Source: Cycas panzhihuaensis
Lineage: Eukaryota > Cycadophyta
Length of the DNA stretch: 64,000 nucleotides
Direction of reading: 5' to 3'
Assembly (NCBI GenBank): GCA_023213395.1
Contig: CM041465.1
Span: 170,383,741 to 170,447,740, forward strand
The position numbers were made by a program, and so were the translations under genes. Every line of letters begins with the position of its first letter. Position 1 is the stretch's first letter. The notes beneath the pieces are model-generated. The model had not been told where the DNA came from and searched no databases. It worked only from the letters and a program-made list of their open reading frames with translations. Below are positions 10,602 to 20,993 of the stretch, one piece after another.

Positions 10602-12533
10602 GTGGACAACCGCGAGAACATCGGCATGCCCATCCTTAGTTACCTGGAGATGTCGACAGAGGATGACAGGGCGATTTTGAAGAGATGCGGCCTGTACAAG
10701 GCCCTGAGGACCCCCTAGTTCGCATCGGATCAGCGGCTCCTAGTGGACATAGTGTCGCACTGGGATAGGAGGAGGCACGTGTTTCACTTGCCTTAAATAG
10801 GGGACATATCTATCACCCTAGAGGATATTAGACGGATCTTAGGGGTGCTAGCGACGGGGAGACCCGTGAGACTGAGGACGCTGCAGACCGAGGCAAAGAC
10901 ACGTGAGGCAACCCGGTTTCTCACGGGCGGGGCAGTGGCGGAGGGGAGCTCCCCTCCAGACAGTGCTTATGTCAGGGATTCCTCAGGTGAGGAAGCTGAT
11001 TTTGCTATGCATTCTATTCCGGATCTCCCGGAAACAAAACTACAGGGAGATCCCAGGCGGATGGGTGGATGCAGCGCGCCGGTGCGAGGCCGGCGAGAGG
11101 ATGGACTGGGCCACCTTAGTTGCGGTGAACCTCGTCGCCCAACTAGATACCATCAGGAGGTCGGGACGAGGAGGATTTTCATACAAAGACGTTCTGTGCA
11201 AAGGTCGGTTCTTTGATCATTTTGGCAGCGGGCGCCGTGGGGCCATGCCCCATAGCGAGGTGGGCCCCGATGGTCCATAGATGACAGACAAGATTCCAGG
11301 GGACAGAGGACTAGGCACATGTCCGCCGGTCGGTCGACGCGACATCGCTCGACCTCCTCACTCGGCTGCACTACAGCGGATCCATACAGGGCAGTGAGGT
11401 GGGCGAGTGATGACGGAACAGGAGGGGCAGGAGCACCCGTCGATGACAGCGATGATGATGATGACGATGGGGACGATGACAGTGATGACGGGGGAGATGG
11501 GGTTGGCCCATCCCGACCTGCGGGAGAGGCAAGTCCATCACAGGCACCCGAGGATACAGCTGGACCATCTGGGGCTGCCACAGGAGGGGCAAGCCCATCA
11601 GGAGCTGCCGAGACGAGTAGGGCGACTGAGACCAGGGGGCGCAGGCTACGGATCATGAGGAGATCCAGAGAGGCGAGGGTCGAGCCGGTATCTGCCGGAG
11701 ATGAGGCAGAGGCAGAGGATGTGCCACAGGATGAGGCACCAGTAGCTGGCGGAGAGCCAGGAGAGGGAGACGTCGCCCGAGTAGAGGATCCGGCAGCCAC
11801 AGCAGGTGAGACCTACCCGTTTCCTTAGTCGTTTGACACATGGATAGACTTTGATTTGATTTTATGATATGCATCGAGGATACACACTGACACATGGCAT
11901 GTTGCATTGACAGGCATAGCGGAGGTCTAGCGACTGGTTGAGGCTATGGTGAGGGAGTTGTTCCCTCAGGTCTACGCAGAGGGGCAACCGCCCATCCAGG
12001 CAGAGGATGCGTCCAGATCGGCGGGGGCCTACATGTAGGCATTCACCCCATTAGTGTGAGCGAGAGACATCTGGGCTGCAGAGACCCAGGAGCACATGGC
12101 ATTCTCGGGGCAGCTACAGCGAGAGCTCGACGCGACCAGGGGTGAGCGAGATGAGCTGCGTGGACGGATCCAGGCCTTGGAGGCACAGAGCGGGCCAGGA
12201 GGAGATACAGGGAGCAGCACTCGCCTTGCAGTCCTAGAGGAGCGCCTTAAGGCATCGGAGGAGAGGTTCAAAGCCATCGAGGAGGGACTCCGAGGTGAGA
12301 GGGACCACATCCAGGTCCGCTATGACCAGCTGGTGGCGCAGATGGTCTCTAGGTCGAGCAGGAGCCGCTCACACACACATACGGCGGCTACGACTCCGAG
12401 ACGGCCTCGGGACGAGGAGAGCGAGGTAGGCAGCTCGCGGAGGCCTAGGAGGAGCCTCGCAGGGATGTGGTCCCCGGGAGAGGGATCACACGGACCGGGG
12501 GATGGGACCCCAGGATTAGGACAGCAGCAGTAG
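10602..12533 (+). pseudogene. Antisense two-exon gene, plant-mobile-domain-like plus coiled coil (A copy)
   Basis: Exon 1 (10602-11805) begins at a degenerate start (GTG where B and C have ATG). It encodes LLVDIVSHWDRRRHVFHLP, DIRRILGVL and, after a frameshift near 10940, RKLILLCILFRISRK and ERMDWATLVAVNLVAQL. An acidic Asp-rich, then Ala/Gly/Pro/Ser-rich tract follows. The HWDRxRHVFHLP...DIRRIL pattern resembles the plant mobile domain (PMD, MAIN/MAIL-type, also known from transposons). A phase-1 GT-AG intron (11806-11913) joins exon 2 (11914-12533), which reads RLVEAMVRELFPQVYAEGQ, a Glu/Arg-rich coiled coil (about 12096-12345) and a basic Arg-rich tail. Stops within both exons show it is dead. 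It runs opposite to integrase and the second RNase H. Function unknown; the PMD link is by motif only. Confidence 0.65.
11806..11913 (+). other. Phase-1 spliceosomal intron of the antisense gene (A)
   Basis: Donor AG/GTGAGA and acceptor TTGACAG. Splicing turns the split codon G/GC into Gly and keeps the frame into exon 2; unspliced, the frame stops within 20 bp. The same position, phase and size class occur in B (19540-19654) and C (42114-42214). Confidence 0.75.
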
Positions 12534-13251
12534 GCTAGGAGGCACATTTGTATGATTTTGACGGGAAAGCGTGGGCCTCCAGGGGGTCATATGTAGACTC
12601 ACATGATTGTACTCCCCCTGCAAGGATCCCAGCTTCCCACATACACGATGTACTATGACATTCTTGATATATATATATACATGGGGTAATTGGAACCCCA
12701 TTTTGGCATGAAATGGTGTACAATGTATGATAGGGGTAGCATGTATGGTTTACTTTTGTAAATGAATATTTCTGTAATATGCTGCAAATGTTTGTATGTT
12801 GTAAATATTTGTATGTTGATATGTAAATATATGAATGTATAAATGTATATATTTTGTTGTAAAGTTTTGTAAATATGCAGGTGTTTCCTTCCATGTATGG
12901 CCGTATGTCTAACAGGAGCACACACATCCACCGTGAGTAGAGGTGATCGAGAGGTGTGAGGTTAGAAGATTGGGCGACATGCACGTCCAGAGGGGAGCAT
13001 AGCGGAATATGAGTAGGAAACGACAAGCACGAAAAGGGGAGTAACGATACTCCATAGCGTCGTCCTAGTTTGGGGGATGCCCAAAATAGGAAGACAAAGG
13101 TTCCCAAGAGTATACGGGAACGCGGGTTCCGCGGGAGGAACTAGAAGAAGGAACGAGAATCCATCTTAAATCGCCATCCTACCCGTGGTTGGGAGGGATG
13201 GAAACAATTTAAGATGGTAGTTTAGGCTCATTTCAGAGCGAGGTGAAGAGA
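12534..13251. other. Convergent 3' noncoding region between antisense gene and integrase (A)
   Basis: AT-rich with a TA run (12666-12678). Parts align with 20260-20993 in B and 40849-41514 in C, including CATGGGGTAATTGGAACCCC, an imperfect inverted repeat. It probably holds the 3' ends of transcripts from both directions. No open frame is supported. Confidence 0.55.
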
Positions 13252-13815
13252 TCACGCGTAGAACTTCTTGAGGAATTTCCCGTTGACCGCTTTCTCAAAT
13301 TCCAAGCCGTCTAAGGTGGCGATCCTGTATGCGCCGTTATCGAGGCTTTCAAGAACGACGAAGGGACCTACCCACTTGGGCCCGAATTTGGCCAAGCGAT
13401 CGTAAAGATACTCTAATTTGAGGACGTGGTCCCCAGGACACAAAGGACGGGCACGAAGGTGTTTATCGTGTGTCCTTTGCAAACCAAGCCAAGTGAGGTT
13501 CACTTGATAGGCTGCTAAGCGCTTCTCATCCAGGGCTTCGAGGTCTAGGAGACGAGCCTGGCGAGTAGACTCCTCATCGATGAGGCCTCGAAGAGAGACC
13601 CGAAGAGAAGGGACCTCCACTTCCAACGGAAGTATCGCTTCGGTCCCGTAGACTAGCGAGAATGGGGTCATCCCGGTAGCTGTCTGGATAGAGGTGCGAT
13701 AAGCCCATAGAGTGGAAGAGAGCTGGATATGCCAGTCTCTTTGAGACTGAGCGACGGTTTTCTTCAAGATGCTAATGAGCGTTTTGTTGAAAGATTCAAT
13801 CTGCCCGTTGGCTTG
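13252..13815 (-). pseudogene. Element A integrase, C-terminal part
   Basis: Open for about 188 codons: ANGQIESFNKTL (with the catalytic Glu of the DDE core), [32 protein letters not shown], then FGPKWVGPFVVLESLDNGAYRI, the GPY/F-type C-terminal module, ending KFLKKFYA. The zinc finger and the two core Asp residues are gone: the sequence stops at the codon before ANGQ, where it joins a copy of the target flank with a 2-3 bp overlap (TGG). The remaining part is undamaged, so truncation rather than slow decay disabled it. Confidence 0.88.
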
Positions 13816-13816
13816 G

Positions 13817-13865
13817 CAAACGCTGACAACAAAACTGTCAATAGCACATGTATATATATAGAAAT
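13817..13865 (-). repeat. Misplaced copy of A's insertion-site flank
   Basis: These 49 bases repeat 6069-6117, the B-derived sequence plus GAAAT next to the outer edge of A's 3' LTR, with one visible difference near the start. Here they sit on the inner side of A's 5' LTR, where the primer site should be. Confidence 0.85.
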
Positions 13866-16385
13866 TGAAACGCTCTCCGCGGGGCGGTGATCCTACATCT
13901 AGCAAAGGGATACAAAAAAGTACACTGACTGGGCTAGGCAGCGAGGATCTCACCTCGCAAGACGTCCATGCGCCGGAGCGCGGGTTCGGGGACTGCAAGA
14001 TGCCTGGTTGCTTCCAGGTAGCCGTGCAAATACGAGGCCTTCCTACCCTTCAGATGGCCGGGAAGGAGAGGGAAACCTCGCGCATTGCGGCTTCTCAAGG
14101 TAATGAGAAGGCAACGAGAGGGCAACAAAATCAATGTGCAACAGGTATGAAGTAAATCGTGGCTGAGAGGTACAGTATAAATGGGTTTTCGATCCCTATG
14201 TTATGTAAAGTAAAGTGACAGTGCGAGAAAGTAAATGTAAAATAAAAGACTATTTCCCTTTTTCCTTATGTTTCCTTATCTTTTACTTATCAAGCAGGGG
14301 CAAAAAGCAAGAATGATATAAAAGGGAAAAAATAAAGGAAACGCGAGGAATACCTGGATCCGGCGGTTGAGGTTGAAGTGTGGATTCTCCTTCTCGGTTG
14401 CGCTCCTTTCCTCTTTCCTCCACGCATGCAACGTTGGCCAACGGTGGCGAAGGGGGTCCACTTACCTCCCCGTGGGCATGCGAAATCAAACGAAATAAAA
14501 GACGAAAAAAGGAACTCAACGCTAAAGGGAAGAATTACCGTGTGGGAGCCGACCGGCAACGGGTTCGTCTCGCGCACCACCTCCTCCAATGCAATCCTGC
14601 AGACAAGTAGAGAGAGCACCTTCCTCTCGGGAGAGAGGCTACGAAGCATGACAAAGATATATATATATATATATGGAAATGAAATCAACTAAGCTAAATA
14701 ACTTGAGTTATGCGCTAGAACGTAGCGAAAATGAAACAAAATTGTATGATAAGCATATACACTGTCATGCACCATAAAGCATACTACATGGGACTGAGTG
14801 TAGCCTCGGGATGGCTAACTCACCCACGGGAGGTCTCCACGGGGTTCGGGAAGGAAATGTTAGCGGGCAACAAGGTGAGACGGGTAGTGATGGGCTACCT
14901 ACACCAAAGGGAAAGCTCAAACCAACTCTCTTAGGCCTCCCTAGCTCTATTTCTTAAGAAAACGCGGATAGTAAAGGGAGAGAGGATAAGGGACGGAACC
15001 CTTGGGGAGAAGGACGGCAATGGGGGACGGAACCCCGCCTATCTCCCTCAAACCCTCGCGTGAAACCCTTTACACCGGTTAACTCAAAAAAGGGTGGAAG
15101 AGATAGCTTAGAGGGAAATGATGAATCTCAAGGAAATGCAAGGAAATAACCCCGATCTAGGGCAGCACTATAGGAAAGCTACAACTAGCTAAGATTACTT
15201 TCATTGGATGACCAAGGAAATACCAAAGAAAGTAAATGCAATGGAGGGAAAAGAGCTTGCAAGTAGAACAACAAAAAAGCAAGGAAAAAAGCACCAATAA
15301 GAAACAAGAAATACCTTGGATGAGAAAGGGCATGCATGCATGGACTTGGCCACTTGGGGCAGCAGCAACAAACGATGTCTAGAGGCTGGTTCTGAGTGTT
15401 TCTTGCATGAGTGTAGATGGGAGAAGCTCCATGCAAGTTAAGAGCTGAAAGTTGATCCTTGGAGTAGCCTTTTTAGTGAAGAAATCCCTTGGATCTTTGA
15501 GCATTTGTGAGGGAGAGTGGAACTTGTTGTGGAGAACGGTAGGGGGCAGCAATGGCCCTGCAACTCCAGCTTATGGCAGCCCACTACACCTCTGTCCAAC
15601 TGCTGTACATGAAGCTCTCTGATTTCTGTGTTCTTATCTTGTGGTTTTGTAAAGAGTTCTCTTGGAAGTCTTGAAAAATAAGCCTTAGAATGATGCAAAT
15701 GAGTTAAAAAAATCATTTTATGTCTTGTTCACAGTAAGTGAACGTTGGGGCATTGGGGCCCCTCCAATCGCAGACGAGCCACGCCAGCCCGTGAAAAACG
15801 TGGAAACTATCACAGAGTTCTCTTTAAATTTCGAGCACCGTCTCATGCAACACGCGGCAAATTTCAAGCAGACCGCTTAGTTTACCACAGTATCAGCCTG
15901 AAATTTAAAAAAGAGAAAAATGAAAGAAAAATCAAGCCTTTAAGATAAGAACATGGACTAAACATGAATTACATCAGCTGGGGGAAGGCCCAGCAAGGTG
16001 GCGGTACCCAATGATGCAAAGAGCCCTAACTAAGGGTTAAACCGGACTTAGGAAGGATTGCAACATAAACGGCATGTTGTAACAAGAACAAACAAGCTGG
16101 CAGAAATAATCCCGAGAAATTGTGGAGACATCGTGAGTGGTTGTAGGCCATATGGGGTGTCGCATTCGCTGAGGAATGCCCCCGCTGTGAGTCATCATAG
16201 GCTAAAGACGTGCCGTTAGGCACATGCATTATGAGCAAGCAGACAAACAAATGCATGTAGGCAGGCATATGTCAATCAAACTACTCTAAACTACCTTAAT
16301 TAACATAGGTAAGAAAAGTAAGAACATATACCTGAACAAACCTGTGTCGATGTGTCTCGAGTCCATTCCCAATAGCTGGGAAATA
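13866..16385 (-). repeat. Element A 5' LTR
   Basis: About 2.52 kb, the partner of 6118-8624. Its outer end reads TATTTCCC rather than TGTTTCC, a single C-to-T type change on the plus strand. The last 15 bp (16371-16385) differ from the 3' LTR more than the rest. GAAAT follows at 16386-16390. It includes a TA run near 14660. Confidence 0.85.
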
Positions 16386-16390
16386 GAAAT
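16386..16390. repeat. Target-site duplication of element A (GAAAT), right copy
   Basis: Partner of 6113-6117. Beyond it the 3' noncoding sequence of B resumes. Confidence 0.88.
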
Positions 16391-16649
16391 CATGATCATG
16401 ATAAGAGTCAAGGGTGTCGGCAAGTGCCGTGGCAGAACACGTGGATAGGGGATACATATGTGATACCCGAGAATTAACAAGAAGCTAAAAAGGATGAGAG
16501 GGATGCCCCCATCGTAAGAATGCAAAGAGAAGTGCATAATGATATTAGGAAAAAAGGGTAAATGAGAAAACCTGGTAGTCGCCATAGTTTAAACTCATTA
16601 GCGACTAGATTTCAGAGACGCGAACGAGTCGCAAGGTGATCTAAATAAC
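16391..16649 (-). other. Element B 3' noncoding sequence, resumed
   Basis: Collinear with 8713-8944 of A. No gene seen. Confidence 0.6.
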
Positions 16650-17110
16650 GGCCTGAGACTTAGGTGACAAGGCGACCGGGCAAGTCTCAGGGGTGGTCAA
16701 AAAGAAGAGGAAGGCGATGCTCAAGGATGAGATGAACGAGGCTGTTCGCCTTAGCGTTGAGGGCCCCAGAGATGTGTCAGATATCGATAGACTAGAAATA
16801 AGCTAGTAGGGATCTAGCGGTCGAAGCGAGGGCTCTCAAGTATGGGCATCACACTTGGTAGACCTGGGTGAGATAGGACACCACCACCTGGGAGTCGCAA
16901 AGGAGAATGATAGATCCATGATGGAAACAGAGTACATCGGTGAGGGCTTTGATAACGGTCATGTATTCGGCTTTATTATTGGTGGCCTCGGGGAGGAAGA
17001 CCTTGAACTATAGAAAATCATATCTAGAAGGGTCGCAAAGAATCCATGCAGTGGCAGATGGGCCAGGATTACCGTGGCTTCCACCATCGATAAAGATGAA
17101 GAGAGTCATG
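16650..17110 (-). pseudogene. Element B additional RNase H
   Basis: The first motif is the best preserved of the three copies: FIFIDGGSHGNPGPSATAWIL. It is followed by NNKAEYMTVIKALTD (catalytic Glu kept), ILLCDSQVVVSYL and ALNAKANSLV, where the last Asp is Asn. Stops occur after the first motif and near the last one. IDGGSxGNPG is typical of cellular RNase H1 proteins, not of the RNase H attached to gypsy RT. It lies between the antisense gene and the 3' end of B. Confidence 0.8.
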
Positions 17111-17306
17111 GACGAGAAAGAAAGTGTCTCGGTAGAGAAAATGTACAATAAAATAGGATTCAAAGTAAAATAGGCTCGTATGGTAAGCAATAAATGGCCA
17201 TGAAGGGTAGGCGGACCTAGTAATGAGGCTACCCAATGATAGGAGCAAGCTATCCGACCACTAGCAAAGAGCGGGTGGCGAAAAGGGCACCTTGGGATAC
17301 CAAAGG

Positions 17307-17687
17307 TTACTTAAGAAAGCAAAGCATGCCCCTAAACGGGGGGAGCACTCCCTTTGGAAACCCTAGGGGCAGGAATGGACTATAAAAATGAGTCCAAGAT
17401 GGCAAAACGAGCCAAACGAGTATAAACTCGGGTATGCACGGGAGTGACACGTAAAACGAGATAAAAGGGCCTAGGCAAAAATGCATTGGTGAGGCGTCAT
17501 TAATGCACCTAAAGGAAGGAGCAAAATGAAGGCTATAGAAACGCAACAGGAAACATAACCAGAAGGCAATGATGATCAAGGATGAGAGATAATCCAAAGG
17601 GCTGTTACAAAAGTAGAAACAGAGAGAGTGCCCGTCAGGGCCCCTGCATATATAAGGAAAATCCATGAAAACATAATTCATTTTCAC
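17307..17687 (-). pseudogene. Conserved sense-strand reading frame of unknown function (B)
   Basis: A 126-codon open frame upstream of the second RNase H, matching the A copy (9544-9849) in LPCIPEFILVWLV and a related stretch in C. Its start side overlaps the TATA box of the antisense gene on the other strand. It contains several hydrophobic stretches, but I recognise no domain and it may not be protein-coding. Confidence 0.3.
17649..17657 (+). promoter_or_regulatory. TATA box of the antisense gene (B)
   Basis: TATATAAGG followed by AAAA, as in A and C. It lies about 690 bp before the ATG at 18338. Downstream, CA/GTGAGT at 17840 and TTTTGCAG ending at 18325 could bound a 5'-UTR intron of 486 bp. 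Confidence 0.65.
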
Positions 17688-18060
17688 GGGCTCTTGAATG
17701 AATCCAAAGCCTTTTCCCTACGTAGCGGAGCACCATCCAACTTCAGGGACATACCAGGAGAGATTCGACTGTTGGATCGTGGCCAAGAGATAGTCATTGG
17801 GACTGCATAGACAAGATAGCGACCACTCAACTAGATCCAGTGAGTGGATCCTCGAAACCATGTCCCATCTTGTAATTTAAAGTTTATTACTTTTTATTGA
17901 TTTTATGTAGTTTTTGGGCCTCATATGGATGAAAAGTGATCTCCATGAGTTCTAAATTGGACTGAGAGAGAGGCGGGACTGGCGCATTATGCAGCCCTGG
18001 TCCCAGTGGGCCTCGCTATAGCCCACTTGGAAAATTATTTTGGTGTTTTCTGGGCAGGAA

Positions 18061-18080
18061 ACCCCCCCTTTTGGGGGGGT
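18061..18080. repeat. Poly-C/poly-G hairpin
   Basis: Seven C, TTTT, seven G, flanked by A and T, forming a perfect stem. Seen only in B; A and C have C- or G-rich but unpaired sequence here. Confidence 0.7.
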
Positions 18081-18095
18081 GACGTTTGCATCGTA

Positions 18096-18123
18096 GCAAA
18101 GATCATAGTGTCACGATCTTTGC
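18096..18123. repeat. Palindrome 1 upstream of the antisense gene (B)
   Basis: Outer arms GCAAAGATC and GATCTTTGC pair perfectly. The centre has decayed compared with A and C. Confidence 0.75.
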
Positions 18124-18152
18124 CATGGGGCCCTGATTGCCGTGGGGCCCAG

Positions 18153-18182
18153 GCCAAACTCTGCGGTACCGCATAGTTTGGC
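18153..18182. repeat. Palindrome 2 upstream of the antisense gene (B)
   Basis: Arms GCCAAACT / AGTTTGGC and the core TGCGGTACCGCA, with one mismatched pair (161/174). Confidence 0.85.
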
Positions 18183-18337
18183 GCGGTGCGAAGGTAGAAC
18201 TACCAAAAAAATAAAGATGGGGGCCTCGGGTCCCCCAAGTCTCAACCGAATAAGGCCGAGAGACAGCCCATAGGATTAGGGGTGAGGATAGGTCAAAGTC
18301 TGACTTATTTTATGGCATTTTGCAGGTTGTGATCACG

Positions 18338-20259
18338 ATGGAGAACCGCAAAAACATAGGTATGGCTATGCTTAGCTTCATAGAGATGATGTCACGGGAG
18401 GATAGGTAGACACTATCATGATGTGGCCTTCTAAAGGTCACTAGGACACCCTAGTACACATCAGTTCAGCGATTGTTAGTGGATATAGTGTCCCACTGGG
18501 ATAGACAGAGGCATGTCTTCCACCTACCCCAAGTAGGGGATGTATTGGTAACGCCAAGAGATATCAGGAGGATACTGCGGGTACTAGTGACAGGGGGGCC
18601 GATGACACTAAGAGTGCTTCCCAGCAATGAGGAAACACACAGGGAGCCTGCTACATTCTTTACAGGCTCAGACAGGTGGGAGAGACAAGGGATACCTCTC
18701 CAGAGCATGGTGATGTCAGGGATTCCTTATGTGAGGAAGTTGATCACATTGTGCATTCTGTTCCGAATATCCCAGAAATAGAACTATAGAGACATACCAT
18801 GGGGATGGATGGATGTGATACATCAGTGCAAGGCAGGAGAGAGGATGGACTAGGCTACCCTCATAGCGACGAACCTCGTCGCACAGCTGAATACCATTCG
18901 GGTAGCAAGGAGGGGCAGACTATCATATAGTACTCTACTATAGTGCTGGTTTTTTTACCACTTTGGAGTAGTGGCGCCGAAAGGGGGACCACACCCTATC
19001 TTAGAGTGGGCCCCGATGGTACACAAGTGGTAAACTAGGTTTAGAGGGATCGAGGACCAGGCTCATGTCTGTCGCTCGGTGGAGGCCACATCGCTAGACC
19101 TCCTCACCATGATAGACTACATGGCAAATTTGTACAGAGTGGTGAGGTGGGATAGCGATGATGAGGCAGGTGGGGCAGGAGTTCCCTAGGAGATAACGAG
19201 GATGGTGATGGACGTGATGGGGCAGGCCCATCACGAGCTGCAGGGGAGGCCGGTCCATTAGGAATCGCAGGAAGGGAGGTAAGTCCATCAGGGATCACAG
19301 GAGGAGAGGTGGGCCCCTCAGGAGCTGCAGAGGAGAACAGGGACCCATTGACATGGGCCCGTAGGTTGCAGATCATTAGGAGATCTTGAGAGGCAGCTAC
19401 ACTAGCCGAGGAGAGGAGCGACGCCTCCATAGTTGAGGTGGTAGTTGAGGAGGTACTGGAGGAGGAGGAGGTACCTATAGCTAGTGGAGTACCAGGGGTA
19501 GAGGCAGTAGCCAGGTCGAGGAGCCGGTGGCCGCACCAGGTGAGATACGACCTTCTCCTGTCATCGTTTAATTGCCAGATGTATATGTATATTTTGGTTT
19601 TGATTTGACATGTACATGGGCATGTACTAATATGTGATATGTGTTGGATTGTAGGTATAGTAGACATTCAAAGACTAGTGGAGGCAGTAGTCCAGGAGAT
19701 ATTCCCCTAGGCCTAAGCAGAGGGGCAGCCTCCCATCCAAGCAGGTGATGAGCCCAGATCGGCCGGCGCCCACGTAGCAACATTCACCCCATTGGTAAGG
19801 GTGAGAGATGTATGGGTAGCAGAGTCCCAAGAGCGCGAGGCATGTGCGGGACAATTACTGGCAGAGCTAAACATGACCTGAACTCAGAGAGATGCATTAC
19901 AGAGTCAGGTACAGGCATTGGAGGCTCAAGAAGGAGCCAGAGAGGATACAGAGAGCTACGTCTGACTAGCAGTAATAGATGACCATCTAAGGGGGATGGA
20001 GGAGACGCTCCGCAGTATGGAGACTAATTGAGATCGTATCCAGGCCCGATACGATTGACTGGTGGACAAGGTGGCATCGAGGTCGACGAGGAGTAGAACA
20101 CATACTCATACAGTAGCGATGACCCCAAGGAGGCCACGAGATGAAGGGAGCATGGCGGGGAGCTCCCAGAGACTGAGGAGGAGTCTAGGAGGGATGTGGT
20201 CCACAGGAGAGGGATTATATCAACCAGGAGATGACGCCCCAAGGGCGGGGTAGCAGTAG
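18338..20259 (+). pseudogene. Antisense two-exon gene, plant-mobile-domain-like plus coiled coil (B copy)
   Basis: Exon 1 starts with ATG GAG AAC CGC at 18338 and runs to 19539. It reads NRKNIGMAMLSFIEMM, stops, then LLVDIVSHWDRQRHVFHLPQVGDVLV, DIRRILRVLVTG, SGIPYVRKLITLCILFRISQK, a stop, GERMD and ATNLVAQL. Further on come TSLDLLTMIDYMANLYRVVRWDSDDE and a Gly/Ala/Pro-rich tract. Intron 19540-19654 (GT-AG, phase 1) leads to exon 2: IQRLVEAVVQEIFP, a coiled coil, RSTRSRTHTHTVAMTPRRPRDE and the end. Several stops plus a net frameshift in exon 1 mark it as dead. Full length would be about 600 residues. The LLVDIVSHWDRxRHVFHLP segment is nearly identical in A, which argues for past selection on the protein. 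Confidence 0.65.
19540..19654 (+). other. Phase-1 spliceosomal intron of the antisense gene (B)
   Basis: Donor CCAG/GTGAGA, acceptor GATTGTAG. The split codon G/GT gives Gly, and the exon 2 frame stays collinear with A and C. 115 bp. Confidence 0.75.
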
Positions 20260-20993
20260 AGCAGTATATAGGAGTTTTATTTTTGTCAGGGGAAAGCATG
20301 AATCTCTAGGGAGTTACTATATGTGATCACATGATTGTACCTTCCCTGCAAGGATTCCAGCTTCCCACAGATGATATACCATACCACTTTGTATGATATG
20401 ACACATGATTATTTTGATGTATATAGACAGGGTAATTGGTACCCCAGTTGATGTATGATGATGCGTATCATAATAAGTAATGGGTGTTATGTATGTTTTT
20501 TGTTTACATATTTGTGTATGTGTATGTGTATGAGGGTGCACGGATGCACAAGGATATGTATGATTGTACTTTGAGATGACCATTGTATGATTTTTGTATC
20601 ATGAGACTTGTTCGCATCCTATACATTTCCCTTCATGCAGGGCCATATTCCTAGTAGGGGCACACACACTCACCATGATTAGCAGTAATAGACACATGTG
20701 GGGCTAGGAGATAGGGCAGCACGCATGTCCACACGAGAGCATAGCGGAATATGCAAAGAAAATGCCGATAGAAGGGGAGTGACGACACTCCAAAGCATCA
20801 TCCTAATTGAGGGATATCCAAATAGGAGGACGAGGTTCCCAAGAGAATGGGAACAAGGGTTCCACGAGAGGAACAAAAAAAGAATGAGAGAGCCACCATA
20901 AGCCGTCATTCCGCCTATGGCTAGGAGGAATGGGAACAAGCTTAGGATGGTAGTTTAGGCTCATTTCGGAGTGTGGAGAAGGTAATAAAAAAG
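20260..20993. other. Convergent 3' noncoding region (B)
   Basis: Aligns with 12534-13251 of A. No supported gene. Short GTAT/TGTATG repeats lie around 20505-20535. Confidence 0.5.

Larger units (their letters stand above)
6118..16385 (-). mobile_element. Element A: truncated Tat-like LTR retrotransposon nested in B
   Basis: LTRs at 6118-8624 and 13866-16385 in the same orientation, flanked by GAAAT. Between them, in minus-strand order, come the last part of integrase (13815-13252), the antisense gene (plus strand, 10602-12533), and a second RNase H (about 9395-8945). Gag, protease, RT, the first RNase H, most of integrase and the primer site are absent; compared with C this is several kilobases. 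Where the primer site should be there is instead a 49-bp copy of the insertion-site flank. The nearly identical LTRs suggest a fairly young insertion. Confidence 0.85.
17840..18325 (+). other. Probable 5'-UTR intron of the antisense gene (B)
   Basis: The donor CCA/GTGAGTGGAT is kept in A (10119) and C (43863, minus strand). In B a pyrimidine-rich run ends in TTTTGCAG 12 bp before the ATG. In C a weaker GTGTGAG lies at the same place, giving 484 bp. In A the acceptor is lost. The two palindromes lie inside it. Support is from conservation only. Confidence 0.4.

Noticed and set aside
11153-11907. Long Ser/Pro/His-rich frames on the minus strand and a Met-rich frame on the plus strand
   Set aside because: Shadows of the acidic, low-complexity part of the antisense gene exon 1. 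Only the frame 11319-11805 continues through the conserved intron.
12535-13107. 190-codon minus-strand frame
   Set aside because: AT-rich convergent noncoding region. The frame is not kept in B or C and the composition is biased.
13866-16385. Reading this LTR as the 3' LTR of element B
   Set aside because: It is nearly identical to 6118-8624, not to B's 5' LTR. GAAAT duplications bracket 6118-16385, and GTTAC duplications show B's 3' LTR is 4965-6019.
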